Source: Bacillota bacterium (lineage in GTDB: Bacteria > Bacillota > SHA-98 > UBA4971). From it: 54,205 bases of DNA. The notes beneath the pieces are model-generated. The model saw only the letters and a list, made by a program, of their open reading frames with translations. It had not been told where the DNA came from and searched no databases. The position numbers and the translations under genes are program-made. The DNA is taken from positions 1 through 54,205 of the forward strand of contig JANLFY010000017.1 of assembly GCA_024653485.1 (NCBI GenBank), written 5' to 3'. Of the stretch, positions 1-8,051 are shown piece by piece (position 1 is the stretch's first letter; every line of letters starts with the position of its first letter).

Positions 1-363
1 AACATGAAACTACCATCTGTTAGAGCCTAATGTCCAAAACCAGGGGGTCGGTCCGTGACTAGCTTCTAGGCCACGCCTTGGATTGAAGTCCCTAAGAAGC
101 TCACAAATCCCTCTCACCAAAAAGTGGACCGTCGCCACCATATGCCGAATGTCCATCATTGAGAGACCCCTCCCTCCATCCAAGGGAAGTGCAGCCATCC
201 TCGCGGCAACTGCTTGGGACGACTGCCCTAGGTCTCTCTTCTTCATTGCTCCACACTCATGTGCAAAGACTTTACGCTACCAACTACTGAACCGTTCTCT
301 CGCGGCTCGGCCGCGGCCGTCCGCCGACTAAGGCCGGACGACGCCGGCCCGATCAGCCCGGCC
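1..363. mobile_element. Non-coding left edge with insertion-sequence end remnant
   Basis: No convincing gene is seen here. The stretch at about 200-280 closely resembles the stretch that follows the dead transposase at about 14313-14393: both share the blocks GGGACGACTGCC, a TC-rich run ending in TCATTG, CCACACTCA and ACGCTAC in the same order. Because the second copy directly follows transposase coding sequence, this is most simply a decayed end of the same insertion-sequence family. The transposase itself is absent here. A GC-rich stretch with inverted-repeat potential (about 300-355) just downstream of the phosphodiesterase gene could help end its transcript, but it has no clear T-tract. 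Confidence 0.4.
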
Positions 364-1617
364 CTAGTCGCCGAGTCCCCCCAGGAGCTCGGCTGTGACT
401 GCCGCTATCTCAACCGTGTCGCGGACTTTGCTGAGGTCAACCCTGCCCGCCTGAGGACCGTACACTATCAATGGAACGGTCACGTCTGTGTCTAGAAGCG
501 CGCCATGGCTGCCCTTCGTGTACTCCATGAACGCGGCGGATTCGATGAACATGTAGCCTCGTTCTGCAATCGCGATGATCGGCGCGCTCCTCGGATGGCC
601 GGCGTGAAGGGACGCACGCTCTGCGCTCGAGGTCGTGATCACTCCCAGCACACCCTCGGCGCCCTTGAGGGCCGCCACCACGGCGTCCTGCTTCGTCGCT
701 GCGGGCCACACGCCCATTACTCCTCCGTCGAGGCTGTACACACAGTCAGCCTCATCGAAGCCGTCCAGGAGGTCCGCCGGTGTGATCGCCTTGTCCACGT
801 AGGTCATTCCGTGGTCCGCGGTCACAACCACGGCCCAATTCGTGCCCGCGACCTCCTCGAGAGTTGCCGTCAGTCTCTCGAGGGCCTCTCCGGCCGCAAC
901 GAGACACCTGGTGGTCTCACGAGCCGGCACAGGTCCGCACCTGTGGCCCACCTTGTCCGGTCCGGCAAGGTTGAGCACGATGAACGAAGAAGGCCCCGCA
1001 TCCTTCGCGAAGGCACACGCCACGTCTACCACCCATCCGTCGAGCTTCTCGTACCAGCCGCAGTAGTCCTCGTACTGAGCGGATTCGTCCGGAGGGGGTC
1101 CAACGGTTTCGAGCACCCATGGCGGTGCCGTCGCCGGACTTGCGGCCAGGTCCGCACCTTCGCAGAAAAGCGTTCGAACGCCTTCCTTCCCGGAGACCAA
1201 CGCTGTCCGTATGCCAAGTTCAGCTGCTCGCTGAATGATGGTGCGCGCCTCGAGCAGCGAAGGGGAGCTGAAGCCTGATAGCTCCCCGTCTTCCCCAACG
1301 AACTGCTTGCCAGTTATTCCGTTCTCCTCCGGCCACTTGCCGGTCAATATCGCTGCATGCCCGGCAGCCGTGGAGGACGGGAACACAGTCTTCACATGCT
1401 GGTAAAGCCCTGTCGACGCCATCCGTCTGAGGAATGCCTCCGGCGGAAGCGCGTCTAGCGACTGAGCCGGGCAGCCATCGAGGATTACGAGCGCTACCAC
1501 AGCACGAGTCTGATCGCCAGGGCCGCCGCTGGCGGCCGCAGTCGCAGCGGCCGCCAGGAAGCATGCCGTGAGCACAAGGAAGGCCCGATACAACCCCTTG
1601 AGCCACTGGGAAGTCAT
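364..1617 (-). CDS. Secreted alkaline-phosphatase-superfamily phosphodiesterase/pyrophosphatase
   Basis: 417 residues. The N-terminus has a hydrophobic signal peptide (about residues 10-30, Ala-rich), so the enzyme should act outside the membrane. The alkaline phosphatase superfamily core is visible: a first metal-binding Asp in VILDGCP, a Thr/Ser nucleophile region in FPSSTAAGHAAILTG, a metal-binding TADHGM, and a C-terminal KGSHG motif. This layout fits type I phosphodiesterase/nucleotide pyrophosphatase relatives, which hydrolyse phosphodiester or phosphomonoester bonds of extracellular nucleotides or other organophosphates; the substrate cannot be read from sequence. The start ATG overlaps the stop of the preceding gene by four bases (ATGA), so the two are translationally coupled. 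It is the last gene of the MFS operon. Confidence 0.8.
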   Translation of the reverse strand: MTSQWLKGLYRAFLVLTACFLAAAATAAASGGPGDQTRAVVALVILDGCPAQSLDALPPEAFLRRMASTGLYQHVKTVFPSSTAAGHAAILTGKWPEENGITGKQFVGEDGELSGFSSPSLLEARTIIQRAAELGIRTALVSGKEGVRTLFCEGADLAASPATAPPWVLETVGPPPDESAQYEDYCGWYEKLDGWVVDVACAFAKDAGPSSFIVLNLAGPDKVGHRCGPVPARETTRCLVAAGEALERLTATLEEVAGTNWAVVVTADHGMTYVDKAITPADLLDGFDEADCVYSLDGGVMGVWPAATKQDAVVAALKGAEGVLGVITTSSAERASLHAGHPRSAPIIAIAERGYMFIESAAFMEYTKGSHGALLDTDVTVPLIVYGPQAGRVDLSKVRDTVEIAAVTAELLGGLGD

Positions 1618-2132
1618 GGCTTCGCTTTCACCTCTAGCGTCACGACATACCAGTTCCAGGCGTTCTTATCGTAGGCCTTCTCCACCTCTGGATGCGTGTC
1701 GTACGGGAACACCAACTTCACCGGGCCGCCGAGACCGGTTCCTATCGCCTTACCGCCGTCTTTCGTGGCAAGGATTATGGGATACTTGGCGACATCCGCG
1801 GCCTTGACAGTGACCTTCTTTCCGTCCTTCGCGACCACCACGACTTCGTCGGCTGTGTCAGCCGCTCCCGCGTGCCTGAGAATCGCACTTATGAGGACTC
1901 CCTCATACACCTTCTTGCCAAGCCAGGGGTCTTTCACTTCGCACTTGGTCAAGCCGAGCCCCTCGAGCATGGCCATGTCGAACTCAAGCCCGGCGTCGGA
2001 GTTCTTGACGGCGATGTCTCCGGTCACAGTGACCACGACTTTCCCTGTTGGCTTCGCCGTTTGGGCCAACGTGACAGGCGCAATACATGCAACGACGCAC
2101 ATGATCACGAACAAGACGAGAGTCCTACGCAT
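1614..2132 (-). CDS. Small secreted molybdopterin-binding-fold protein
   Basis: 172 residues with a signal peptide ending near VTLAQ. The rest matches the sulfite-oxidase-type molybdopterin-binding fold (PF00174-like): a repeated DPW-GKKVYEGV-L segment, a central DGKKVTVKAADV strand pair, a TGLGGPVKLVFP segment and a final WNWYVVTLEV strand. Catalytic members bind molybdenum through a conserved Cys; the only mature-region Cys here (in TKCEV) is not in the usual setting, so a cofactor-free or sensory role is possible. A good ribosome binding site (AGGAGGG, about 8 bases before ATG) supports this start. The gene overlaps both neighbours (MFS transporter upstream, phosphodiesterase downstream). 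Confidence 0.65.
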   Translation of the reverse strand: MRRTLVLFVIMCVVACIAPVTLAQTAKPTGKVVVTVTGDIAVKNSDAGLEFDMAMLEGLGLTKCEVKDPWLGKKVYEGVLISAILRHAGAADTADEVVVVAKDGKKVTVKAADVAKYPIILATKDGGKAIGTGLGGPVKLVFPYDTHPEVEKAYDKNAWNWYVVTLEVKAKP

Positions 2133-3390
2133 CTCTTGTCCCTCCTAGGTAAGAGTTAGTCAGCGGAGAACCGTCCGAAAGCGCAGGTGCCCCTGGATGA
2201 ACCACCTCCCCGCTCTCCTTATTGTGGCATGATCTGCGTCCGCCCAAGAGTAGCACCAACGACAGTAAAGCGGATGCTCCTGCGGACGCAAGGAACGGCG
2301 CAGTCGACGATCTCTCGTACAAGATGCCGCCGGCGTACGGACCGACTATCGAGCTTGCGGCCACGGCCAGGTTGAAGAGGCCGAAAGCTCGCCCCGTGGC
2401 CGACCCGCCGAGGGCTTCTCCGACACCTGCGAGAGCTACCCCTTGACCGGCCATGAACGCGCCCGCGAGGAACACGACCACGGCAAGCAGCGCGATGCTG
2501 CGCACTGTCACGAGGCCGAGCACGGCCACGGAGAACACGAATCCGTTCCCCCCAAGAGCGACAGCTGTGCCCCACTTGTCTGCACATCGACCGAGCACGA
2601 GCGTTATGGTCGCCTGGCCGAGCGACATGATGGACCCGGTCAACCCGATGAACGACAAGCTCGCTCCCATCTCATCTCCCAAGTACTGGGACACGAGGGG
2701 CTGGATCATGTAGTAGGCGATTGCCATGCACGAATAAGTCGCGACGAATCTGCGGAATCGCCCCTGTCGTAGAAGGCCTGCGTACCCTTGCGTTGAGCGT
2801 CCCGGCGTGGCGTTGTTCCGCGCGTGCGATTCGCAAGCGGCGCAGCCGGGCGACTGAGAGCCGATTAGGCACAGCACCGCCACGGCAACCGCAAAGAATG
2901 CAAAGCTGATCAGGAACACGTTCCTCGTGCCGACGATCTCCGCAAGCCATCCGCCCAACACAGGACCGACTATCATTCCAGCTGCGTATCCGGAGTTGAT
3001 CACGCCGAATGCGAGGCCGGACATGCCTGCAGGGGCTTTCTGCGCCGCGTACGCGTTCATCGCTGGATAGCCTACCATCGACAGCGAGTAAAGCGCGGCT
3101 CCGGCCGCGATGACCTTGTAGTCAGCGGCGAAGTAGTAGAGGAGAGGCGCAGGAACACCTATGAGCCAGGAAAGGAGAATCGTTCGCTTCCTCTCACACC
3201 TATCCGCGATAATCCCGCCGGGCACGTACGAGACGGCAAGGGCGATCAACATGATGGAGAAGACGGCTCCGACTTCGCCCGGCAAGGCACCTAGTGACCG
3301 GATGTGCAATGGAAAGACGTACGCATACAGACCGTACCCCCATCCCCAGAGGAACAGGCTCAATGTCATCAGCTTGATATCTCTCGGCAT
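2125..3390 (-). CDS. Major facilitator superfamily transporter
   Basis: 421 residues with about twelve hydrophobic helices and the MFS loop 2-3 signature in the first half (GGIIADRCERKRT), with a related GRCADKWG in the second half. It should move a small solute across the cytoplasmic membrane by secondary transport. Substrate is unknown; the family relatives are multidrug or sugar-phosphate-like exporters. The ATG is preceded by GGAGG with a seven-base spacer. It is the first gene of a tightly overlapping trio with the molybdopterin-fold protein and the phosphodiesterase. A 181-base gap separates it from the FGGY kinase upstream, so it may be a separate transcript or continue the large catabolic operon. 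Confidence 0.85.
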   Translation of the reverse strand: MPRDIKLMTLSLFLWGWGYGLYAYVFPLHIRSLGALPGEVGAVFSIMLIALAVSYVPGGIIADRCERKRTILLSWLIGVPAPLLYYFAADYKVIAAGAALYSLSMVGYPAMNAYAAQKAPAGMSGLAFGVINSGYAAGMIVGPVLGGWLAEIVGTRNVFLISFAFFAVAVAVLCLIGSQSPGCAACESHARNNATPGRSTQGYAGLLRQGRFRRFVATYSCMAIAYYMIQPLVSQYLGDEMGASLSFIGLTGSIMSLGQATITLVLGRCADKWGTAVALGGNGFVFSVAVLGLVTVRSIALLAVVVFLAGAFMAGQGVALAGVGEALGGSATGRAFGLFNLAVAASSIVGPYAGGILYERSSTAPFLASAGASALLSLVLLLGGRRSCHNKESGEVVHPGAPALSDGSPLTNSYLGGTRDA

Positions 3391-3571
3391 ACTTCGTCCT
3401 CCGAGTCTCGCATCGACTCACCGCATCAGTGCCGATCCGTTCAGCACATGGCGCCCGCCAACGGCACAAGGACACCGGAGCGTGAGGTCATCGGCCCAAG
3501 CTGGGCTCAGGGGATCTCCTCTGCTCTCCGCGACCTTCCCCCCGTCCCTAGCGGGCTTGACGAAGAGATTC

Positions 3572-5062
3572 TCACCATCTGATGCCTGCCAGCGTCTTCT
3601 GAGCGAGCCCAAGACCTGCGCTCGCCTCTCGGTAGGCCTGGTACATGGCCTCATATACGCGGCAAGCCTCGTCGCGGGGTTCGAAGACCCGCCTGTTCCG
3701 CACGAATCGCCCCGCAGCGTCCTCGATCGACGTGAACGCCCCGCAACAGTATCCCGCGAGTATGGCGGCTCCGAGCACGGCTCCCTCCGTGACGGCCATG
3801 CCTGTATACGCAACGCCCATCACGTCCGCCTTGATCTGAAGCCACGGATCGTGCCTCGCCCCGGAACCAACCGCTCTCACTTCTCTCACCATGTGGGCGC
3901 TACTCATCCGAAACAACATTGCTTCGAGGCTCTCCCTGACGGCGTAGGCACACCCCTCGAGCACGGCCGTCAGCATGTCGGCCCTGGTGTGTCCTGGCGC
4001 GAGTCCGACGAACGCGCCTCTTGCGTGCGGATTCGCCTGAGGGCTCCTCTGGCCAACGAGGTGCGGGACAAAGAGGAGTCCAGAAGCCCCAGGTCGAGAA
4101 GAGGCACCGGCCTCGGCTATGAGGCGACTCCAATCTCGGGTGGCGCCGCATTCCCCGGGATAGAGTACGGACAGGGCCCACTTCAGCGAGCCACCCGTGT
4201 ACGACACTGGGGCGACGTTGATGATCTTGCCCGATACCACATGTCTGATCGATCCACCCCTGCCCTCTTCCGCTGGCTGCACCACCGAGACGCACGTGGA
4301 CGTGCCTGTAGCGTCACATGCAGCCCCCGTGTCGACGAGCCCTGCGCCCAGGGCTTCCATGACCGCGTCTATCCCGCCCGAGGCTACTGGAATGCCGGCA
4401 GGGAGCCCTGTTGCGCGGGCGGCCTCAGCCGTGACGACTCCACACGCCTCCCATGGGTGGACAACCGAGGGCAGCAAACCGGCGATATCGAGGTCTTGTC
4501 CAACGTTCCAGCCTTTGGCCCCATCGTACCACCGGAAGCAAGAGGCGGACGAAGAGTCAATGCACGTCCTGCCGGTGAGGCGAAGGGCGATGAAATCTTT
4601 CGGCTGGAGCAGTGTCTTCTCGCTGTCCTCTCGGCATTCAGGAAGACGAGCGATCCACCGCGCGGTAGCCTCAAACGACGGTCCATCACCGATAGCTCCG
4701 CAGTCGTGGCCTGCCGAGGCGTGGCACGCGGAACAGTGTCCGTGCTCCAGCGGTCTTCTGTCCATCCACGTGATCACCGGGGTGAGTGGGTCTCCTGAGA
4801 GTGTTGCAGCCAGCAAGGAAGGGCTGTGTCCCGAGAGGCCGACCGCTTCCACGCGCGGTCCTCCCGATGCCCGCAATACCTCACGGGTCGCCTCCGCCAC
4901 CGTGACCCACAACATACGAGCGTCCTGTTCAGCTGCGCCGGCCGCAGACGTACTCAGACCGGCCGGACGGGTTATAACGCGGTATGAGTCCCCCGCGAGA
5001 AGACCAACCTTCACAGAGGACGTGCCTATGTCTATCCCAACGAACGCTCTGTCACCACTCAT
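3572..5062 (-). CDS. FGGY-family carbohydrate kinase
   Basis: 496 residues, the normal length for the family. It starts with the ATP-binding GIDIGTSSVKVGL motif, has the FGGY_N substrate lobe with WMDRRPLE, and contains the conserved catalytic-Asp motif SGGIDAVMEALGAG followed by the FGGY_C lobe (TGTSTCVSVV, then VGSGARHDPWLQIKADVMG). These kinases phosphorylate sugars or polyols (xylulose, gluconate, glycerol, and in Lsr systems autoinducer-2). Substrate cannot be assigned; the neighbouring LsrF-like aldolase and SorC regulator make an Lsr-like role worth testing. The ribosome binding site (GAGGGTGGG) is weak. It lies 153 bases after the alcohol dehydrogenase on the same strand. Confidence 0.85.
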   Translation of the reverse strand: MSGDRAFVGIDIGTSSVKVGLLAGDSYRVITRPAGLSTSAAGAAEQDARMLWVTVAEATREVLRASGGPRVEAVGLSGHSPSLLAATLSGDPLTPVITWMDRRPLEHGHCSACHASAGHDCGAIGDGPSFEATARWIARLPECREDSEKTLLQPKDFIALRLTGRTCIDSSSASCFRWYDGAKGWNVGQDLDIAGLLPSVVHPWEACGVVTAEAARATGLPAGIPVASGGIDAVMEALGAGLVDTGAACDATGTSTCVSVVQPAEEGRGGSIRHVVSGKIINVAPVSYTGGSLKWALSVLYPGECGATRDWSRLIAEAGASSRPGASGLLFVPHLVGQRSPQANPHARGAFVGLAPGHTRADMLTAVLEGCAYAVRESLEAMLFRMSSAHMVREVRAVGSGARHDPWLQIKADVMGVAYTGMAVTEGAVLGAAILAGYCCGAFTSIEDAAGRFVRNRRVFEPRDEACRVYEAMYQAYREASAGLGLAQKTLAGIRW

Positions 5063-5215
5063 TCGCGCCCACCCTCGCCATTCTCGCCGTCCTCGCTATC
5101 ATCGCTACCCTCGCCATTCCCGATATCTCCGCTATCTCCGCCCATCATCACGAGTACTCCGGCGATACCGGGGGAGCGCCCCAAACCGCCTAAGGAGCGT
5201 CGCCCGTGCCGAGCC
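5063..5215. repeat. Degenerate CTCGCYAT-type short tandem repeats
   Basis: The spacer between the alcohol dehydrogenase and the FGGY kinase reads on the plus strand as a run of imperfect 9-12 base units such as CTCGCCATT, CTCGCTATC, ATCGCTACC and ATCTCCGCT (about 5080-5150). No gene or terminator is seen. The same type of decayed short repeat fills several other spacers of this window. Confidence 0.6.
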
Positions 5216-6256
5216 TCAAGAGCACCTCAAGAGCACCTTCAGGGTCTCTCCGGAGGCCCCGGCGTCCAGGGCGAGCCCAACGTCTTCAAGGGTGAACTCT
5301 CGGCTCACGAGGTCCTCGACGTCGAGTCTTCCCGACCCGAGGAGCCTCATGGCCATGTGAAAGTGACGAGGAGCAAAGCCGAAACTACCAAGGATCGCGA
5401 CCTCACGGTAGTGGATAGCATTCGGGTCCAGAGCCACGCTCGATCCGCTCGGGAAGCCCCCGAAGACGTTCACCTTGCCGCCGGGGGCGACGGACGCCAC
5501 AGCATCCTTGAGGGCGTCACCTGCGCCCACGCATATGAAGGCTGCATCGGCGCCATCGCCTCGTGTCTCCGACGAGACTCGAGCGCGCACATCTTCTTGC
5601 CGCGGGTCAATGACCTGGGCGCCGCGCCGCTGGGCCTCGGAACGTCTCGCGTCACACGGTTCGCTCACGAGAATCGACCCAGCTCCCCTCGCCTTGCACA
5701 GCTCCAGCATGAGAAGGCCCATGGGGCCGGCGCCATGGACGAGCACGCAATCACCCGGGTCGAACGGTGTGACTTCCAGCGCGTTCAGGCAGCACGCCAG
5801 GGGCTCGGCGAGACATGCAACCCTCGCCGACAAGGCGTCGGGGATCCTGGACACCCCCTTGGCCAGGACTTGGCTGGGGACTCTGACGTACTCGCAAAAT
5901 GCGCCTGATATCCCGTCCTTCGAAGCGCACATCTCCTGCCTTCCTTTGAGGCACTGCCGACAGTTGTCGCACGGAACGTAGGGCGCTACCGCCACCTTGT
6001 CTCCGACCGAGAAGCGTTCCATCCCCCGCCCAGCACGGCCTTGACGCACTTCCACGATCTCGCCCACCGGTTCATGGCCGAGGATGCACGGCGGCTCAAA
6101 CATGGGGTGTCCCCTCAGGTACGTCTTGACGTCCGTCCCGCAGACTCCACAGTACTCGACCTTCAGGAGGGCCTCACCCGCCTCGAGTCTCGGCATGGGG
6201 ACTTCCTCCACGCGCACGTCCCTCGGGCTATAGTACACAGCCGCCTTCACCGCCAA
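5216..6256 (-). CDS. Zinc-dependent medium-chain alcohol/polyol dehydrogenase
   Basis: 346 residues, typical MDR length. The catalytic zinc site is visible (VEYCGVCGTDVKTY and LGHEPVGE), as is the structural-zinc Cys cluster (CDNCRQCLKGRQEMC) and a nucleotide-binding VLVHGAGPMGLLML Rossmann turn followed by SEPCD, which suggests NAD preference. It resembles sorbitol, threitol and L-threonine dehydrogenases, so it likely oxidises a polyol or reduces a sugar-derived ketone. The start is a TTG at 6256 preceded by GAGAGG with suitable spacing; it overlaps the aldolase stop by ten bases, so the two are translationally coupled. GTG at 6250 is the alternative start. Confidence 0.85.
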   Translation of the reverse strand: MAVKAAVYYSPRDVRVEEVPMPRLEAGEALLKVEYCGVCGTDVKTYLRGHPMFEPPCILGHEPVGEIVEVRQGRAGRGMERFSVGDKVAVAPYVPCDNCRQCLKGRQEMCASKDGISGAFCEYVRVPSQVLAKGVSRIPDALSARVACLAEPLACCLNALEVTPFDPGDCVLVHGAGPMGLLMLELCKARGAGSILVSEPCDARRSEAQRRGAQVIDPRQEDVRARVSSETRGDGADAAFICVGAGDALKDAVASVAPGGKVNVFGGFPSGSSVALDPNAIHYREVAILGSFGFAPRHFHMAMRLLGSGRLDVEDLVSREFTLEDVGLALDAGASGETLKVLLRCS

Positions 6257-7005
6257 GACACTTCCTCTCGTCCATCTCCGTGGACCACCCTTGCAAGCTC
6301 GCGCGCCATAGCCCCAGGGTCTTCCGCCTCGAAGACGTTACGGCCGAACGCGATCCCCGCCGCCCCTGCGTCAAGGGCCTCTCTGGTCACGCTGATGGGG
6401 TCCGATGTGCGCGGTCCGCCCGCGATCACTATCGGGACCCTGCACGCGTTGACGATCCTATCGAAGCCCTTACCGGTGAAGTAGGTCTTGATGAAGTCCG
6501 CGCCAAGCTCGTACCCTGCTCTGGCACACATCGCTATGCACTCAGTATCGTTGTTCATGCTCGTGTCGGCTGGAATGACCTCAGCGAGCACGGGCAAGCC
6601 GTACCTTGCGGCCTGCGACACGACACGCGCCATGTTCTCGAACATGCGCTGCTCCTGAGAGGCACCCACGATGACCATGACACACACAGCGTCGGCCCCC
6701 AGCGATACAGCCTCTTCCACGCCGCAGACGAGCGTGTGGTAGGACATGTCGGGATTGTAGCGAGTCGCGCCTCCCGTGAGACGGACAATGAGCCCACACC
6801 GCCCGGCATACGTCGGCCACTCGCTCCTGGCCACGCCCGGGTTGACGAGAATGGCGTCCGCGCCACCCTCCACGACCTGTCGTACGATGGACGCTGGATC
6901 GTGTATCCCTGGGGCCGGTCCCATGAACGCACCGTAATCGAGGGCGCTGACAAAGCTCCTGCCCCCTCGGAAAATCCTCCGCAGCCTGACTTCCTTGCCT
7001 GTCAC
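6247..7005 (-). CDS. DeoC/LsrF-like class I aldolase
   Basis: About 252 residues from the GTG at 7005, which follows GGAGGG by a normal spacer and overlaps the upstream stop (GTGA); a longer open frame to 7119 has only Arg/Gly-rich shadow sequence. The TIM-barrel strands are clear, with the Schiff-base Lys in GADFIKTYFTG and a phosphate-binding IVIAGGPRT. Within the FbaB/DeoC group the closest match from memory is LsrF, the autoinducer-2-phosphate thiolase (compare NPGVARSEWP and KTYFTGKGFDRIV), rather than fructose-bisphosphate aldolase. It should cleave or transfer carbon from a phosphorylated ketose-like product made by the kinases in this operon. Confidence 0.8.
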   Translation of the reverse strand: MTGKEVRLRRIFRGGRSFVSALDYGAFMGPAPGIHDPASIVRQVVEGGADAILVNPGVARSEWPTYAGRCGLIVRLTGGATRYNPDMSYHTLVCGVEEAVSLGADAVCVMVIVGASQEQRMFENMARVVSQAARYGLPVLAEVIPADTSMNNDTECIAMCARAGYELGADFIKTYFTGKGFDRIVNACRVPIVIAGGPRTSDPISVTREALDAGAAGIAFGRNVFEAEDPGAMARELARVVHGDGREEVSWR

Positions 7006-8051
7006 GATTCGTCCCTCCGAACGTCTCCGGCCTCCAGCCTGCGAGCACGAGCCTCGATGAGCTGCTTGGCCAGGATCTCGCAATTGAGATCGTTCATCCG
7101 CTCCACCGTCGTCACCCAATCCGGCGGCAAGGCATCGATGCCGCCGAGCGCCCCTGAGAGAGCGCCAACCATGGCCGCAAGCGTGTCTGTATCTCCCCCC
7201 ATACTTGCGGCGGCCGGGATCGCAGCGCGCGGACGTCCATCATAGAGCACGACCAGGCCGAGAGCTGTCGCCACGAGCTCGGCCGGGCACATGCCGACCC
7301 CGACGGTTTCGTAAAGGGCCTCCTCGGCTTTCTCGGGCTCGTCCTTGTAGCGTCGGACCAAGTCGAGCGCCAACATCATGCGTGCCGGCACCGTGGCGCC
7401 CGCCCACTGGACTCCTAGACGCTGCCCGGTAGCTGCACCGGCCAGGACAGCCTCGACCACGGCGTCGAGCGATCCTCCAGCCACAGCACACGCAACGCCG
7501 GCCGCCAAAGCGCACGCACCCGCTATTGCGATGTTGACACCGTGTGTAGGGAGCGATGAGAGGTACGCCTCGTTTGCTGCTGCCGCCGGGTCCCCGGCGT
7601 TCACGATGCCGATAGGCGCAACACGCATCGCAGCTCCGACAGTCGCCCCTTTCTCGCCCGTGCGCGTCGGGTCTTCCCCTGAGCGGAGGCGCTCTAGGGC
7701 ACTCCTCGAACTAGGGCCGAGGAAGGACGTCTCGAACGCGTTCGTACGGTCCGCCCATTCGAGGTATGCGTCGGCCGCCACGCGTGGCGTGATGCGTCCC
7801 GAGGCCAGGAGCGCCCGCGCGAGCGCCCATGTCTGTTCGGTGTCGTCCGTCACCCTACCCGCCGGTGTGCCCGTGTGGACGTGTCCTGGAAGGGGCTGGA
7901 GGAATCGATCGACCCTGCGGAACTGCTTCCTGATCTCTTCCCTCGTCATGAACTCGACCGCCATTCCCATCGCATCGCCCACTGCCAATCCTGCAAGGCA
8001 ACCCGTTGCCCTAAGCAAGAGCTCGCTATTCACTCGCCGGAGCACTTCCAT
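7002..8051 (-). CDS. ADP-ribosylglycohydrolase-family hydrolase
   Basis: 349 residues. The DraG-type di-metal motifs are intact: an N-terminal GLAVGDAMGMAVEF, a TDDTEQTWALA metal-binding segment and a C-terminal SMGGDTDTLAAMVGALSGA. Members remove ADP-ribose from proteins, but many operon-borne relatives sit with sugar or nucleoside kinases and probably cleave N- or O-glycosidic bonds of small ribosyl compounds. Here it lies between a PfkB kinase (26-base overlap) and the aldolase (four-base overlap), inside an ECF-transport operon, which argues for small-molecule catabolism rather than protein de-ADP-ribosylation. The ATG at 8051 is preceded by GGAGAG. Confidence 0.85.
   Translation of the reverse strand: MEVLRRVNSELLLRATGCLAGLAVGDAMGMAVEFMTREEIRKQFRRVDRFLQPLPGHVHTGTPAGRVTDDTEQTWALARALLASGRITPRVAADAYLEWADRTNAFETSFLGPSSRSALERLRSGEDPTRTGEKGATVGAAMRVAPIGIVNAGDPAAAANEAYLSSLPTHGVNIAIAGACALAAGVACAVAGGSLDAVVEAVLAGAATGQRLGVQWAGATVPARMMLALDLVRRYKDEPEKAEEALYETVGVGMCPAELVATALGLVVLYDGRPRAAIPAAASMGGDTDTLAAMVGALSGALGGIDALPPDWVTTVERMNDLNCEILAKQLIEARARRLEAGDVRRDES

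Noticed and set aside
3161-4798. 545-residue open frame on the plus strand
   Set aside because: Antisense to the MFS and FGGY kinase genes, with Arg/Ser/Pro-rich composition typical of a shadow frame.
6247-7119. Longer aldolase starting at 7119
   Set aside because: The extra 38 codons are the reverse-frame shadow of the hydrolase gene; the GTG at 7005 has a good ribosome binding site and the usual four-base overlap.
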